64,000 nucleotides of DNA from Lysinibacillus pakistanensis (GTDB taxonomy: Bacteria; Bacillota; Bacilli; Bacillales_A; Planococcaceae): NCBI GenBank assembly GCA_001312325.1, contig BBDJ01000002.1, positions 62,001 through 126,000 on the forward strand, read 5' to 3'. Every line of letters starts with the position of its first letter. The stretch's first letter is position 1. A model generated the notes under the pieces. That model saw only the letters and a program-made list of their open reading frames with translations. It did no database searches and was not told the DNA's origin. Made by a program: the position numbers and the translations under genes. Of this stretch, positions 19,590 through 29,604 are shown piece by piece.

Positions 19590-20617
19590 ATGATAAAGCC
19601 ATTTATCCCTCAGCTTGTTTATTTTGAGCCAGATGCACTCCAGTATCCACTAGGTCAGGAGCTAAAAGAAAAGTTTGAGCAGATGGGTATCGAAATTCGT
19701 TATACAACCTCACACAATCAAGTGAGAAATCTTCCAGGTGACAACGACTTTCAAAAGTATCGAGTAGCGAAATCTACATTAGTTGTAGGGATTCGGAAAA
19801 CGTTAAAATTTGATACATCAAAGCCATCAGCAGAATATGCGATTCCATTAGCAACAGGCTGTATGGGTCATTGTCATTATTGCTATTTACAAACAACTAT
19901 GGGTAGTAAGCCTTATATTCGTACCTATGTGAATGTCGATGAAATTTTGGAACAGGCTGATCATTATATGGCAGAACGAGCCCCTGACATCACAAGATTT
20001 GAAGCATCCTGCACATCCGATATTGTAGGAATTGATCATCTTACCCATTCATTGAAGCGAGCCATTGAGCATTTTGGTCAAAGTGAGTTAGGTCAATTAC
20101 GATTTGTGACGAAATTCCATTACGTGGATCATCTATTGGACGCTAAGCATAATGGTAAAACGAGGTTCCGGTTTAGCGTAAATGCCGATTATGTCATTAA
20201 GCATTTTGAGCCAGGCACGTCTTCATTAGTGAAGCGGATTGAGGCAGCTGGTAAAGTGGCAAGGGCCGGATACCCGCTTGGCTTTATCGTTGCTCCCATT
20301 TATCTTCATGATGGATGGCAGGAGGGTTACTACCATATGTTTGAGCGATTGGATGCAGAATTGCCAAAAGATGTACGAGAGGATATAACGTTTGAGTTAT
20401 TCAGCATCGCTTTACAAAGCCAGCCAAACGCGTGATTGAAAAAAATTATCCCATGACGAAGCTAGAATTAGACGAAACGGTAAGAAGGTATAAATGGGGT
20501 AAGTACGGTATAGGCAAATACATTTATCAAAAAGAAGAAGAGGAAGATATAAAGGAACATTTGTATGGTTATATGCAAAAATTTTTCCCTCAAGCCAAAT
20601 TAGAGTATTTTACGTAG
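19590..20617 (+). CDS. splB: Spore photoproduct lyase (radical SAM)
   Basis: Reverts 5-thyminyl-5,6-dihydrothymine in germinating spore DNA. The radical SAM cluster motif is ATGCMGHCHYCYLQ (Cys-x3-Cys-x2-Cys), the additional conserved Cys is in FEASCTSDIVG, and the protein is about 342 residues, the family size. ATG 19590 comes 12 bp after splA and follows AAGGGAGG. The frame shifts near 20405 (GAGTTATTCAG, one or more T-rich bases missing), so the last 65 residues read in another frame. The gene confirms an endospore former. Confidence 0.93.
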
Positions 20618-20626
20618 CATTAGCAT

Positions 20627-20660
20627 AGAGAGAGAACTGGGAAGTTTTCTCTCTAAAGTA
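20627..20660. terminator. Hairpin between convergent splB and the Nudix gene
   Basis: AGAGAGAAC on the left can pair with GTTTTCTCTCT on the right. It overlaps the 3' end of the Nudix gene and may serve both directions. Confidence 0.45.
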
Positions 20661-21116
20661 TTTGTGATATATATGTCTCAATAAACTTCCGATTTGAAAA
20701 TGTTAAGCCATCTGGTAAATCTACTAATGAGAAGTATTGCATTGTCTCTGATTCATGATAATTAATCACTAAATCACCTTTTACATTTCTTGTATAATAG
20801 ACGGCTGTAACGGCGTAAAATTCATCCCCGTTAGACAATTTAACATGATAATCTTGACCAGAAAAAAATACCTAGGAACTGTAGATTTGCAATCCTCAAC
20901 CCTGTTTCTTCAAACACTTCTCTTTTGGCAGTATCTTCTAAGCTTTCTCCTAATTCCATTAAACCACCTGGAAGTCCCCACCCGCCTTCGTATCTTTTTT
21001 TGCAATAATACTTCATTTGCGTTATTTAGAATAATGACAGCTGAACCAGGTAAAATAATAGGCTGATGTCCTACATATTGTCTTAAAAATTGATAGTATT
21101 CCACGGTAACACTCAT
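20653..21116 (-). CDS. Nudix hydrolase (frameshifted)
   Basis: About 155 residues. The Nudix box is complete once two breaks are repaired: [18 protein letters not shown] followed by FEETGL, with the metal-binding REVFEE core. It hydrolyses a nucleoside diphosphate linked to another moiety; the substrate is unknown. Shifts lie at T8 near 21000 and A7 near 20865. It starts at 21116 and converges on splB. Confidence 0.85.
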
Positions 21117-21246
21117 TTCTATAATTATTTTTATCTTTGTATTAATTATCTAAATAATATAGAAATCCTTCTTTTCGTTGTATTTGTATAATCTGAATCA
21201 CGATGGTAACGCTAACAGAAATCGTTATGAAGAAGGGGAGAATAGG

Positions 21247-22184
21247 ATGGACTCATTTCAGGTGAATTGTTGGTCGGAGCATGAGGAACTGAAGGTTGTT
21301 ATGCTTTGTGAACCTTCTATTTTTGATGTAACAGATTTAAAAATAGCGGAGAACATAGGCTGGAGTGCAACTGTTAGCCATAAAAAAAGCAACGGAGAAT
21401 TTTATGGAACTGAAGGCAGCATTTGAGCATGTAGGTGTAAAGGTTATAGATTATGCCAAAGAACTTGGCAATGAACAACAATTGTTAAGTAAGCAGCTTA
21501 TTAATCGTTATTTTGTGCGTGATCTGGCCTGTGTTATTGGTAATAAAATGTTACCGGGAAATGCAGGTAGCTCATTAAGACGTCCAGAGTATCCACTTGC
21601 TCATTCACTTTTAGCAAAGTGGTTTCCAGAACATTTTATGAGCAAGCTGCAACCTGCCCAATCACTGGAATGTGGAGATGTGATGCTATTAAATAAGGAT
21701 GCTGTGCTCATTAATCTTGGCATAAGAACAACATTAGAGGCTATCGAAAGCATGAAAACTTATATTTTTCAACAAGGATTTTCTGAAATTGCTGTAATTG
21801 ATCTGCCAAAAGGAAATGATACGCTTCATTTAGATATGAATTGTAATGTTGCGAACGTTAACTTAGTGATTGCTAAAAGCTTTGTACGTTATTTTCCTGT
21901 ACAGGTGTTCACAGCCCAAACCAGTCATTTTGATATGGTGGAACAATTTTTACAACGACATGGCTTTGAAGTATATTGGCTTGAAAAATATAAGACTATT
22001 CCAGATATTAACTTTGTGAATATTGATCCAGAAACATTATTAATTAGTAAGCAAGCAACGAAACAGCAATTGATGAAGCATCCACTACTACAAAAAAAAG
22101 AAGTTGCTTGAAGTCGAAGTTTCAGAACTTGAAAAAGGCGGTGGAGGCATTCGTTGCATGACATTGCCATTAGTAAGAAAGTAA
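21247..22184 (+). CDS. Dimethylarginine dimethylaminohydrolase/arginine deiminase-fold enzyme (frameshifted)
   Basis: About 312 residues. Guanidine-modifying enzyme fold with the catalytic set visible: RDLACVIG (Asp), LHLDMNCNV (His-x-Asp) and GGIRCMTLPL (nucleophilic Cys close to the C-terminus). Frames change at A7 near 21381 and A8 near 22093. ATG 21247 follows GAAGGGGAG. The permease 18 bp downstream is an APC exchanger, which suggests uptake or exchange of a guanidino or ureido amino acid. Which substrate (arginine, methylarginine, other) cannot be decided. Confidence 0.8.
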
Positions 22185-22202
22185 GCACAAAGGGTGATTA
22201 AA

Positions 22203-23519
22203 ATGACAGCTAAAACAAGTAAAGGAAGATTGTCTTGGTGGCAGCTTTCGCTTCTCGGGATAGGTTGTACACTAGGAACAGGTTTTTTTTCTTGGGACTA
22301 GTATGGCCATTCATAAAAGTGGACCTGCTGTGTTAATTCCTTTTTTTAGTAGCAGCAGTTTGTACTTACATTGTGTATGATGGACTTGTCAAAATGTCTG
22401 TGGCGAACCCTGATAAAGGCTCGTTTCGTACCTATGCTAAGCAAGCATTTGGTAGATGGGCTGGATTTAGTAATGGCTGGGTTTATTTGATATCTGAGAT
22501 CCTTATAATGGGGAGCCAATTGATGGCACTGGGTATTTTTACGAAGTTTTGGTTCCCAGCATTGCCATTATGGGTGGCTGGGTCTCTTTATGCAGCACTA
22601 GGGTTAGTCGTTATCCTCACTGGTATGAAGGGCTTTGAAAACTTTCAAAATATCTTTGGGGTATTAAAGGCCGCAGCAATTATGATGTTTATTATCGTAG
22701 CTGTGATGATCATCCTAAAAGGTACACAATCAGCAACACTTGATTCTTTACAATCGAATTATGAAGAGTTTTTCTCGCAAGGTATAAAAGGAATTTGGCT
22801 TGGACTACTGTATGCCTTTTACGCCTATGGAGGTATTGAAGTAATGGGGTTAATGGTCATTGATTTAAAAAAATCCTAAAGAGGCACCAAAAGCAGGTAG
22901 AGTTATGCTCATTGTCATTACAATCATTTTTATAATGGCCATCGCACTTGCGTTTGCCCTAGTCTCCTGGAAAGATTTCAATGTTGAGGAAAGCCCCTTT
23001 ATTACAGCGCTTCATGACTATCATATCCCCTATGTGCAGATATTTTTAATGGCGTTTTAATTATTGCAGGTTTTTCAACAATGGTAGCTTCGCTCTATGC
23101 TGTTATTACGATTCTCGTTACACTTGCCGAAGATCATGATGCCCCCAAAATATTAGCAAAGAAAGGGAAAATGAAAGTACCATTTCCTGCATTTTTATTT
23201 TTAGCGGGTGGATTAATGATAACAAATGTAATTGGTTTTCTTATGCCAGAAAAGATCTTTGAATATTTGGTTACAGCAGCGGGTTTAATGTTGATCTATA
23301 ACTGGCTCTTTATTTTAGTGACGTATATGAAGCTCATGAAGTTATCCAAATGGGAGCAGGTGAAAAATTCTTTAGGGATGCTGCTTATTGCTGTAACGGT
23401 ATCTGGCACATTAGGGGAAAAAACAAGCAGACTCGGTTTTTTTCGTGAGCCTGCTCTTTATAATCCTAATAGGTATTGCGACCTGGATTATTGTGAAAAG
23501 GCAAAGAAAAGAAGCTTAA
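22203..23519 (+). CDS. APC-superfamily amino acid permease (frameshifted)
   Basis: About 438 residues with 12 predicted membrane segments. The N-terminus has SLLGIGCTLGTGFFLGTSMA and the first-helix pattern of APC carriers, with FYAYGGIEVMGLMVIDLKNP further on. At least five T or A runs shift the frame (near 22288, 22343, 22868, 23040 and 23410-23450). ATG 22203 is 18 bp after the guanidine-enzyme gene, so the two form an operon. Substrate likely a cationic or guanidino amino acid by context. Confidence 0.8.
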
Positions 23520-23525
23520 TGTACA

Positions 23526-24270
23526 TTATTCTGTTATTCTTGAAAAAGGACATTTAGATGGACTACGATTGTCATCACTTAAAAAATATTGCTTCCATTC
23601 ATAACTATCCTCTTGTCCGTACCATTTTAAATCAGGATGTCCTGAAAGCGCATCATAATCAGCAATACGTTGGCGAATTAGTTTTTTTTAATTTTTGACC
23701 AAATACAGTAGTATCATTAATTTCCTCGAATATCCAGCGAGGTTGAATCGCCATTAACAACGTAGAAAAATGTCGACTCCTACGCAATTTGTGGGCTGGT
23801 GTTGCGCACGAGATGAAATACGGGTCACCGTTAAAACAAAATTCCCATTCAGTGTGAGTTGGGTCAGTTGGAATTTCTTTTGGCCAATCGATATCATCAA
23901 TTTTAGTTAAATTGTTTAAAATGGTCCAAAATAAATGTTGATAATCTGATACTTTAAAACTGTTAAGCATATCGTTTGGGGTTTGAAAGAAAACAGCGAG
24001 GGTTGTATATTTCCCATATGTTTGCGAGGATTTTGCGTAATCCTTTAAGCATTGAGCTAACGTCTTGATCGATTGTTCCTGACGTGGATCCTCAACAAAA
24101 CTATAGCGTAGATGGTTCGATAAAAAACCCATCCTTGCTGGTACACATGGAAAGGTATTTGCTTCATCAGCAATCGTGGCTGCAAAATCCCTATAGGCGG
24201 ATTGTTGCCAAAATGGAAGTGTCTCAAGATGTTCCTCCATCCACTTCCTGTCAAATACTACTACTTCCAC
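23526..24270 (-). CDS. YqcI/YcgG-family protein (frameshifted)
   Basis: About 247 residues, the usual length of this uncharacterised family. Recognised by FPCVPARMGFLSNHLRYSFV, the LAVFFQ segment, and SCATPAHKLRRSRHF. GTG 24270 is chosen because AGGAGG lies just upstream. A T8 run near 23687 shifts the frame; beyond it the C-terminus (LIRQRIADYDALSGHPDLKW) reads cleanly to 23526, with seven bases separating it from the convergent permease stop. Function unknown. Confidence 0.78.
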
Positions 24271-24299
24271 TTGAGTCTCCTCCTTCTATACACCTTTAT

Positions 24300-24450
24300 A
24301 CTATTAAAGAAAAAGCGAATGGGTTACGAAACCATGATGAATATATCGATATTTTTTTAAGCGGTTTTTTTTATACACACTATTCGTTTTCTACGTTATG
24401 AAGGGAAAAAAATTGCGGAAAAATGGAAAAAAACACATGCTGCTAGATAG
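24300..24450 (+). other. Short unassigned coding-like stretch
   Basis: With two T/A-run corrections a reading frame gives KEKANGLRNHDEYIDIF, then IRFLRYEGKKIAEKWKK and a stop at 24448. The composition looks like the C-terminus of a real protein, but there is no start or ribosome site, and I do not recognise it. It could be a gene remnant between the YqcI-like and MarR genes. Confidence 0.25.
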
Positions 24451-24634
24451 ACAGGGGAAACCTGCTCTTCATATTGAAACTTATCTTTAACTTATACGCC
24501 TATCAATTGAAGTTTCTGGAAGGGAGTAAGACAGATTAATGAGTGATCGTTTTCCACCACTAATAGAACATTTAGAGCAAAACAATCACCACTGCTTCAA
24601 AGGCTCAGGAAAAAACTATTGAAGCAGCATATTG

Positions 24635-25081
24635 TTAATCTTTTTGTTGAAAAATCTTTTGTTCAAGGACGTTTAGGGCATGTTGAATATCTTTTAGATC
24701 GTCCTGTGTCGCATGTTGAATAAGCTGTAAAAATCGTTCTTCGATACATGCGAAGGCTTCTCCCATCATTTTATCTCCTTCATCGGACAAGCGAATATAC
24801 TGCTTTCTTCGGTCCTCTGTGTCGTTAAATTTTTCAATTAGGTTTTGTTCTTGTAATTTTCGTAATTCACGACTTGTGTTGGATAGGGACATATGCAGAC
24901 ATTCGCTTATTTCAGTCGGAGTGACAGGATGGCTTACTTTAATATATTCGAGAATTTTATATTGAAGCGGTGTAATATTGGCTACTGTCACATTTTGAGT
25001 GAGGTCGTGTGTCACTTGATGGACAGTGGCTGTAAACGTCACGAATTGATGAAATAAACTGCTTTTATCCAATTGGATCAC
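24635..25081 (-). CDS. MarR-family transcriptional regulator
   Basis: Intact, 148 residues. Winged helix with TPTEISECLHMSLSNTSRELRKLQEQNLIEK as the recognition helix region and the wing DTEDRRKQYIRLSDEG. It is divergent from the quinone-reductase gene; the 110-bp gap carries two TTATCA/TGATAA-type sites that probably are its operators. Likely a repressor of both genes that responds to a phenolic or quinone-type ligand; the ligand is inferred from context only. Confidence 0.85.
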   Translation of the reverse strand: MIQLDKSSLFHQFVTFTATVHQVTHDLTQNVTVANITPLQYKILEYIKVSHPVTPTEISECLHMSLSNTSRELRKLQEQNLIEKFNDTEDRRKQYIRLSDEGDKMMGEAFACIEERFLQLIQHATQDDLKDIQHALNVLEQKIFQQKD

Positions 25082-25121
25082 CTCTTATTGTCAAGATAAC
25101 AAATAACTTGTCTTAAAACAA

Positions 25122-25175
25122 TTATCATTTGACAACAAAAATAAAATGGATTATTATTTTGTTATCAAATGATAA
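25122..25175 (+). promoter_or_regulatory. Promoter and two MarR-type operators before the quinone reductase gene
   Basis: TTGACA (25129-25134), a 17-bp spacer and TATTAT (25152-25157) form a strong promoter. TTATCATTTGACAA (25122-25135) overlaps the -35 box, and the perfect palindrome TTATCAAATGATAA (25162-25175) lies just after the -10 box. The two sites are 40 bp centre to centre, about four helical turns, so a repressor at both would block the polymerase. Confidence 0.65.
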
Positions 25176-25192
25176 GTATTTGGAGGCGTAGG

Positions 25193-25780
25193 ATGAAAAC
25201 GTTAATTGTCTATACATACCCAAACCATAAAAGTTTAAATTATGCTTTTTTACAGGAGGTGATAAAAGGGTGTCGAGAGAACCCTGCGATAGAAGAATTA
25301 CAGATAGTAGATTTATATGAAGAACAATTCGATCCGCGTTTAGTTTTTCATGAGCATAAACGACGGCGTGATATGTATCGTGATCCGCAATTGGAAAAGT
25401 ACCGCCAACAGCTTACATGGGCAGATCAAATTGTTTTTGTCTATCCAATTTGGTGGGGGAGACCTCCAGCAATGCTACTAGGGTATATTGATCAATTATT
25501 TGCTTCTAATTTCGCTTATCGGGATACGAAGGGATTATTTCCTATAGGGCTCTTAAAAGGAAAGTCAGTTGTCTGTGTGTCCACGATGAAGGGGCCAACG
25601 AATTATCCATTCTTATGGTTGAATAATGCCCATAAAATTTTGATGAAAAGAGCATTATTTAAATTTGTAGGGATGAAGAAAGTGAAATTTTTTGAATTTG
25701 GTAATATGGAAAGTAAAAAGGGGAAGCAACAGCAAAAGCTTGACAAAGTGTATCGATATTTTAAAAAGGTTGCTTACTAA
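25193..25780 (+). CDS. NAD(P)H:quinone oxidoreductase, flavodoxin-like fold
   Basis: Intact, 195 residues. KTLIVYTYPNHKSLNYAF is the FMN/FAD phosphate-binding start of the Kef-type/YwrO/NQO1 family, and VFVYPIWWGRPPAMLLGYIDQ is its conserved flavin loop. It reduces quinones by two electrons with NAD(P)H. ATG 25193 follows TTGGAGG; an upstream in-frame start at 25169 overlaps the operator and is unlikely. Its divergent MarR neighbour suggests induction by electrophiles. Confidence 0.88.
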   Translation: MKTLIVYTYPNHKSLNYAFLQEVIKGCRENPAIEELQIVDLYEEQFDPRLVFHEHKRRRDMYRDPQLEKYRQQLTWADQIVFVYPIWWGRPPAMLLGYIDQLFASNFAYRDTKGLFPIGLLKGKSVVCVSTMKGPTNYPFLWLNNAHKILMKRALFKFVGMKKVKFFEFGNMESKKGKQQQKLDKVYRYFKKVAY

Positions 25781-25804
25781 TGAAATTATCTCGTGCAGAC
25801 GTGC

Positions 25805-26877
25805 TTAATCGTTTGCACGAGTTTGTGTACTGTCGATAGGTAATGTTATGATAAAGGTTGTAAATTCAGCAGGCTTGCTCTTTACAGCAATGGTACCATG
25901 GTGCATTTCAATAATTTTTTTAACAATAGCCAACCCTAGCCGCTGCCGCCATTTGTAGCTGTTCGCGATTGATCGGCCTTATAAAATCGCTCAAAAATAT
26001 GGATTAGCTGTTCTTCGGATAAACCGATGCCTGTATCTTGAACAATAACTGTAATTGTATCCAACTGCTGTGTCATCGATAAAGTGATTGTACCGCAGTC
26101 AGGCGTAAATTTAATGCTATTCGTTAGCAAATTCATCCATACTTGATTTAACAAATCCTCGTCTGCCGTAATGCTTATGTTATCAAGTTGAAGATCAAAG
26201 TCGAGTTGTTTCATTATCCAATTAGGCTCAAGTGACAATACAACATTGCGTAATTGTTTATCTAGTCGATAATTTTTCGCCTCAAATGGATGATGCTGTG
26301 ATTCTAGAGAAGTAAGCTTAAGCAAATTATCACTTATTTTTGATAAGCGATTACTTTCTAATTCAATGATTTCTAGGTAGTGTCGACGCTTTTCTTCAGG
26401 CAGATTAATATTTTTAAGTGCCTTTGCAAAGCCATTAATAGATGTTAAAGGTGACTGTATTTCATGGGAAACGTTTGAAATGAATTCTTGACGCATTCTT
26501 TCAAGTTCGCCTAATTCCACAGCCATATGATTGATGCCATGAATTAATTGCCCAAATTGATCTTCTTCATCTGCTTTTAAATCTAATTGGACATCAAAAT
26601 CACCTTTTGCCATGCGACTTAATGCATCCACAATTGTATCCCAATAGTTTCGTTTTCGATTTAATCCGATTAAAAAGATAATAGCGGCTGAACAGGCAAA
26701 GAGCACAAATACACCTATCACTGTTCCTAACTGGAGCAAAAATCCTTGAGGTTCTACACCTAATCGACCATAAAGCCATGTGGTTGCATGATAGGCAAGA
26801 AAAGCAAATACAGTATTTGCAATGAGGAACAAGCAAAGGACCATGATCAACTTGAAAAGGAATCTGCGTTTTCTCAT
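25805..26877 (-). CDS. Sensor histidine kinase, HssS/PhoR-like (frameshifted near its end)
   Basis: About 357 residues: two N-terminal membrane helices (about residues 9-28 and 47-70), a HAMP linker (MAKGDFDVQLDLKADEEDQ), HisKA with FISNVSHEIQSPLTSINGF (phospho-His), and HATPase with QVWMNLLTNSIKFTP and VQDTGIGLSEEQLIHIFERF. Near 25938 the frame changes in GGCAGCGGC; beyond it LGLAIVKKIIEMHHG completes the G2 box and the gene ends at 25805. It overlaps the regulator by four bases (ATGA), so translation is coupled. Confidence 0.9.
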
Positions 26878-27551
26878 GTGGTTAGTTCCAAGCGATAGCC
26901 AAGACCACGAATGGCGCGGATGATAAAGCCACTCATTTCTTGTGGAAAACGTTCGCGTATTCTTTTAATATGGACATCGACTGTCCGTTCATCTCCCTCA
27001 TAGTCATAGCCCCAAATTTCTTCAATTAATTGTTCGCGTGAAAAGGTTTTACCTACATAGCTTGCTAGCGTAAATAATAGCTCGAACTCCTTTAATCGAA
27101 GTATTATAATTTCCCCGTTCAAATCGACTTCATGTGTCTGACGATTAAGTTTGACATTGCCAGCTTCTACAATCTGTGAGACCGAAATACGATATCTTTT
27201 TAATATCGACTTTACACGGACAATTAGCTCGGCAGGCTCAAAAGGCTTTACGAGATAATCATCTGTCCCCAAATGAAAGCCCTTGACCTTTTGAGACGTT
27301 TCTCCTTTAGCTGTGAGCATGAGGATAGGGAGATCTGTATCGAATGAACGTATTTCCTCACATAGTGTCCAGCCATCCATGTTTGGCATCATAATATCCA
27401 TCACGACCATATCCACTTTTTCAGCGGCTAACTTGGACAGTGCATCAACACCGTCCGTAGCTTCTATAACCTCTAACCCTTCATTTTGTAAAAATACTTT
27501 TACTAATTCTCGAATATATGCATCATCATCCACCACTAATAGTTTTGTCAT
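26874..27551 (-). CDS. OmpR-family response regulator, HssR-like
   Basis: Intact, about 225 residues. Receiver with LLVVDDDAYIREL, phospho-acceptor in MVVMDIMMPNMDG, and KPF. The winged helix is almost the signature of HssR-type regulators: LIEEIWGYDYEGDERTVDVH. HssRS in other Bacillota senses heme, but the target here may differ. I prefer ATG 27551 (AAGGGA nine bases upstream); an in-frame ATG at 27572 overlaps the stop codon of the ABC transporter gene by four bases and is possible. Confidence 0.9.
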   Translation of the reverse strand: MTKLLVVDDDAYIRELVKVFLQNEGLEVIEATDGVDALSKLAAEKVDMVVMDIMMPNMDGWTLCEEIRSFDTDLPILMLTAKGETSQKVKGFHLGTDDYLVKPFEPAELIVRVKSILKRYRISVSQIVEAGNVKLNRQTHEVDLNGEIIILRLKEFELLFTLASYVGKTFSREQLIEEIWGYDYEGDERTVDVHIKRIRERFPQEMSGFIIRAIRGLGYRLELTT

Positions 27552-27568
27552 CAAAACATATCCCTTCG

Positions 27569-29324
27569 TCATTCCTCTTTAATTCGTAATTGCTGCTTCG
27601 CAAACTCACGATACATTGCATGTGTTTCAAAGAGCGTTTCATGTGTACCACAGCCTGTAATATATCCTTTTTCTATAAATAATATTTGATCGGCATCTAC
27701 CACTGTTGATAGACGGTGAGCTATAACTAATGTTGTGCGACCTTGCATTAAATTGTCTAACGCCTTCTGTACATAAATCTCCGACTTGCTATCTAAACTC
27801 GAGGTTGCTTCATCTAGCATTAAAATTTGAGGGTTCCGTAACAGGCTCTTGCAATGGAAATACGCTGACGTTGCCCACCTGAAAGCTTAATTCCTCGTTC
27901 TCCAACCTCTGTGTTAAACTTATCTGGCAGATCATTTATAAAGTGATCAGCATAGGCCATTTTAGCCACTTTTTCTAGCTCATCATCCCGCACCTCACGG
28001 TCAACACCGTAGCAAATATTGTCACGAATCGTTCCTGACAGTAGGGCACTTTCCTGCGCCACATAGCCAATTTGACTGCGCCAAGAGTGGAGTGAGAAAG
28101 TTTCAATTGGTGTATCTCCTAGTGTAATACTGCCACTAGTTGGCTGATAATATCGCTCTAAGAGAGAAAATGTTGTTGTTTTTCCGCCACCACTTGGTCC
28201 AACGATGGCCGTTACTTTGCCTGGCTCAATGGTAAAGTTAATATTGGACAAAATTGGTTCCTCATCATAAGAGAAGTCGACATTTTTGACATAAATCGGT
28301 TGATCTACTTTTTCTACTGTTAAGCCGTCTTCAATATGTTCTTCTTCATGTTCAAGTAACTCGCTAATTCGTTCCGTAGCTCCCATAGCCTTTTGAAGTT
28401 GCGTAAAGAACATAGTTAGTTGGGTCATAGGCATAATGATTTGGATTAAATATAAAATAAATGCCACCATATCGCCAGCAGTTAGTTCCCCAGAGGATAC
28501 ACGAACACCACCGTATCCAATAATAGCGACAAGTACTGACATCAGAACAAATGAAATTAATGGTGAAATAAGCGCATGAATTTTTGCTTCTTTTAAGCCA
28601 AAGGTAAAGAGATTCGTAATGCCATTTTTTTCCACGCTCATATTCAATTTGCTCCGCATTTGATGCCTTAACTAAGCGTGTTTCAGGTAAAACTTGGTTC
28701 AGCACGGATGTAAACTTCGCTGTCTCATCTTGCATACCTTTTGAAATCACAAACATGCGTTTACCAAGCAACATTAAAATAACCATCGCCAGTGGAACAG
28801 CAATTAGCATTACCAGCGTCATTTTCCAATCTAAGAATAAGAGAATGGTGATAGAGCCGATGATGGAAATAACACCAGATAAGCAGTTTGCTAGATGCTC
28901 TGTAATAAGCTCCTTCACGACCGCTGTGTCATTGGTAACACGGCTTAATGTTTCACCAGTATCGTGTTCATCATAATAGGGGATTGGTAAATGAAGCAGC
29001 TTGCGCCAAAGTTGATCTCGTAATTTTGCCACAACATGCTGTCCAACTCGATTTAAATAATAGATGGATAATCCACTAGCAATAGCCTGTGCGATAAAGG
29101 CAATACCCAGTAAAATGATTTGCCAATAATTAAGCGCTTCTAATGAAAAGCCATCCACTAACTGTTTTGTAAATAAGGGGACGATAAAGCCTACACCCGT
29201 TGTAGCTAAACTCATAATTAAGGCAATAACTAGTAGCCAAACAGGTGGTTCAGCTCGTTTTACTAATTGTATAAAACGTCGCCAATCTTGTTTTTTTAGT
29301 AGTATCTTTTAATGTTTCTTGCAA
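27569..29324 (-). CDS. ABC transporter, fused permease/ATPase, BmrA-type exporter (frameshifted)
   Basis: About 583 residues: six membrane helices then an ATPase with Walker [12 protein letters not shown], signature [14 protein letters not shown], Walker [14 protein letters not shown] and H-loop IAHRLST. Homodimeric multidrug exporter of the BmrA/MsbA type. TTG 29324 follows AAGGAGG nine bases upstream. Shifts occur near 29292 (T7), 28630 (T6-7) and 27840. It is first in a three-gene operon with the response regulator and kinase (same strand, touching genes), so the two-component system probably controls this exporter. Confidence 0.9.
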
Positions 29325-29495
29325 AGAAATAAGCCTCCTTCAGTGTTCTATGGCTTTACTATAGCATCTGTTTATGAACTGAATATGAAATGAATTGTAA
29401 TGAAGCTACAATAAGTGTACAAAATTACCACTTCTTAATTATTACAATAAAGAAAAAAATAAATAAAGAGGTTCCTTTTTTTTGGAGAGATACCA

Positions 29496-29522
29496 TATAA
29501 TATTCATAAACCGACAGTCGGT
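29496..29522 (+). promoter_or_regulatory. -10 box and TetR-type operator before the MFS gene
   Basis: TATAAT at 29496-29501 is followed by the palindrome ACCGAC-A-GTCGGT (29510-29522), the classic spacing for a TetR-family repressor blocking transcription. No tetR gene lies next to it, so the regulator would act from elsewhere. Confidence 0.6.
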
Positions 29523-29604
29523 CTATAAAATTCACCGAAATTCGAAATATGATTGATGGCTGAATGATTTAACATCCATTAAGCACAGGAAAGGGGTTAT
29601 TCAA

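Noticed and set aside
24539..24718. A reading frame starting MSDRFPPLIEHLEQ on the plus strand
   Set aside because: It needs a frame shift and runs antisense over the end of the marR gene; no family resemblance.
25790..25821. Hairpin CTCGTGCA/TGCACGAG as a terminator of the quinone reductase gene
   Set aside because: Its right half lies within the corrected 3' end of the convergent sensor kinase gene and there is no good T run; kept only as a possible structure.
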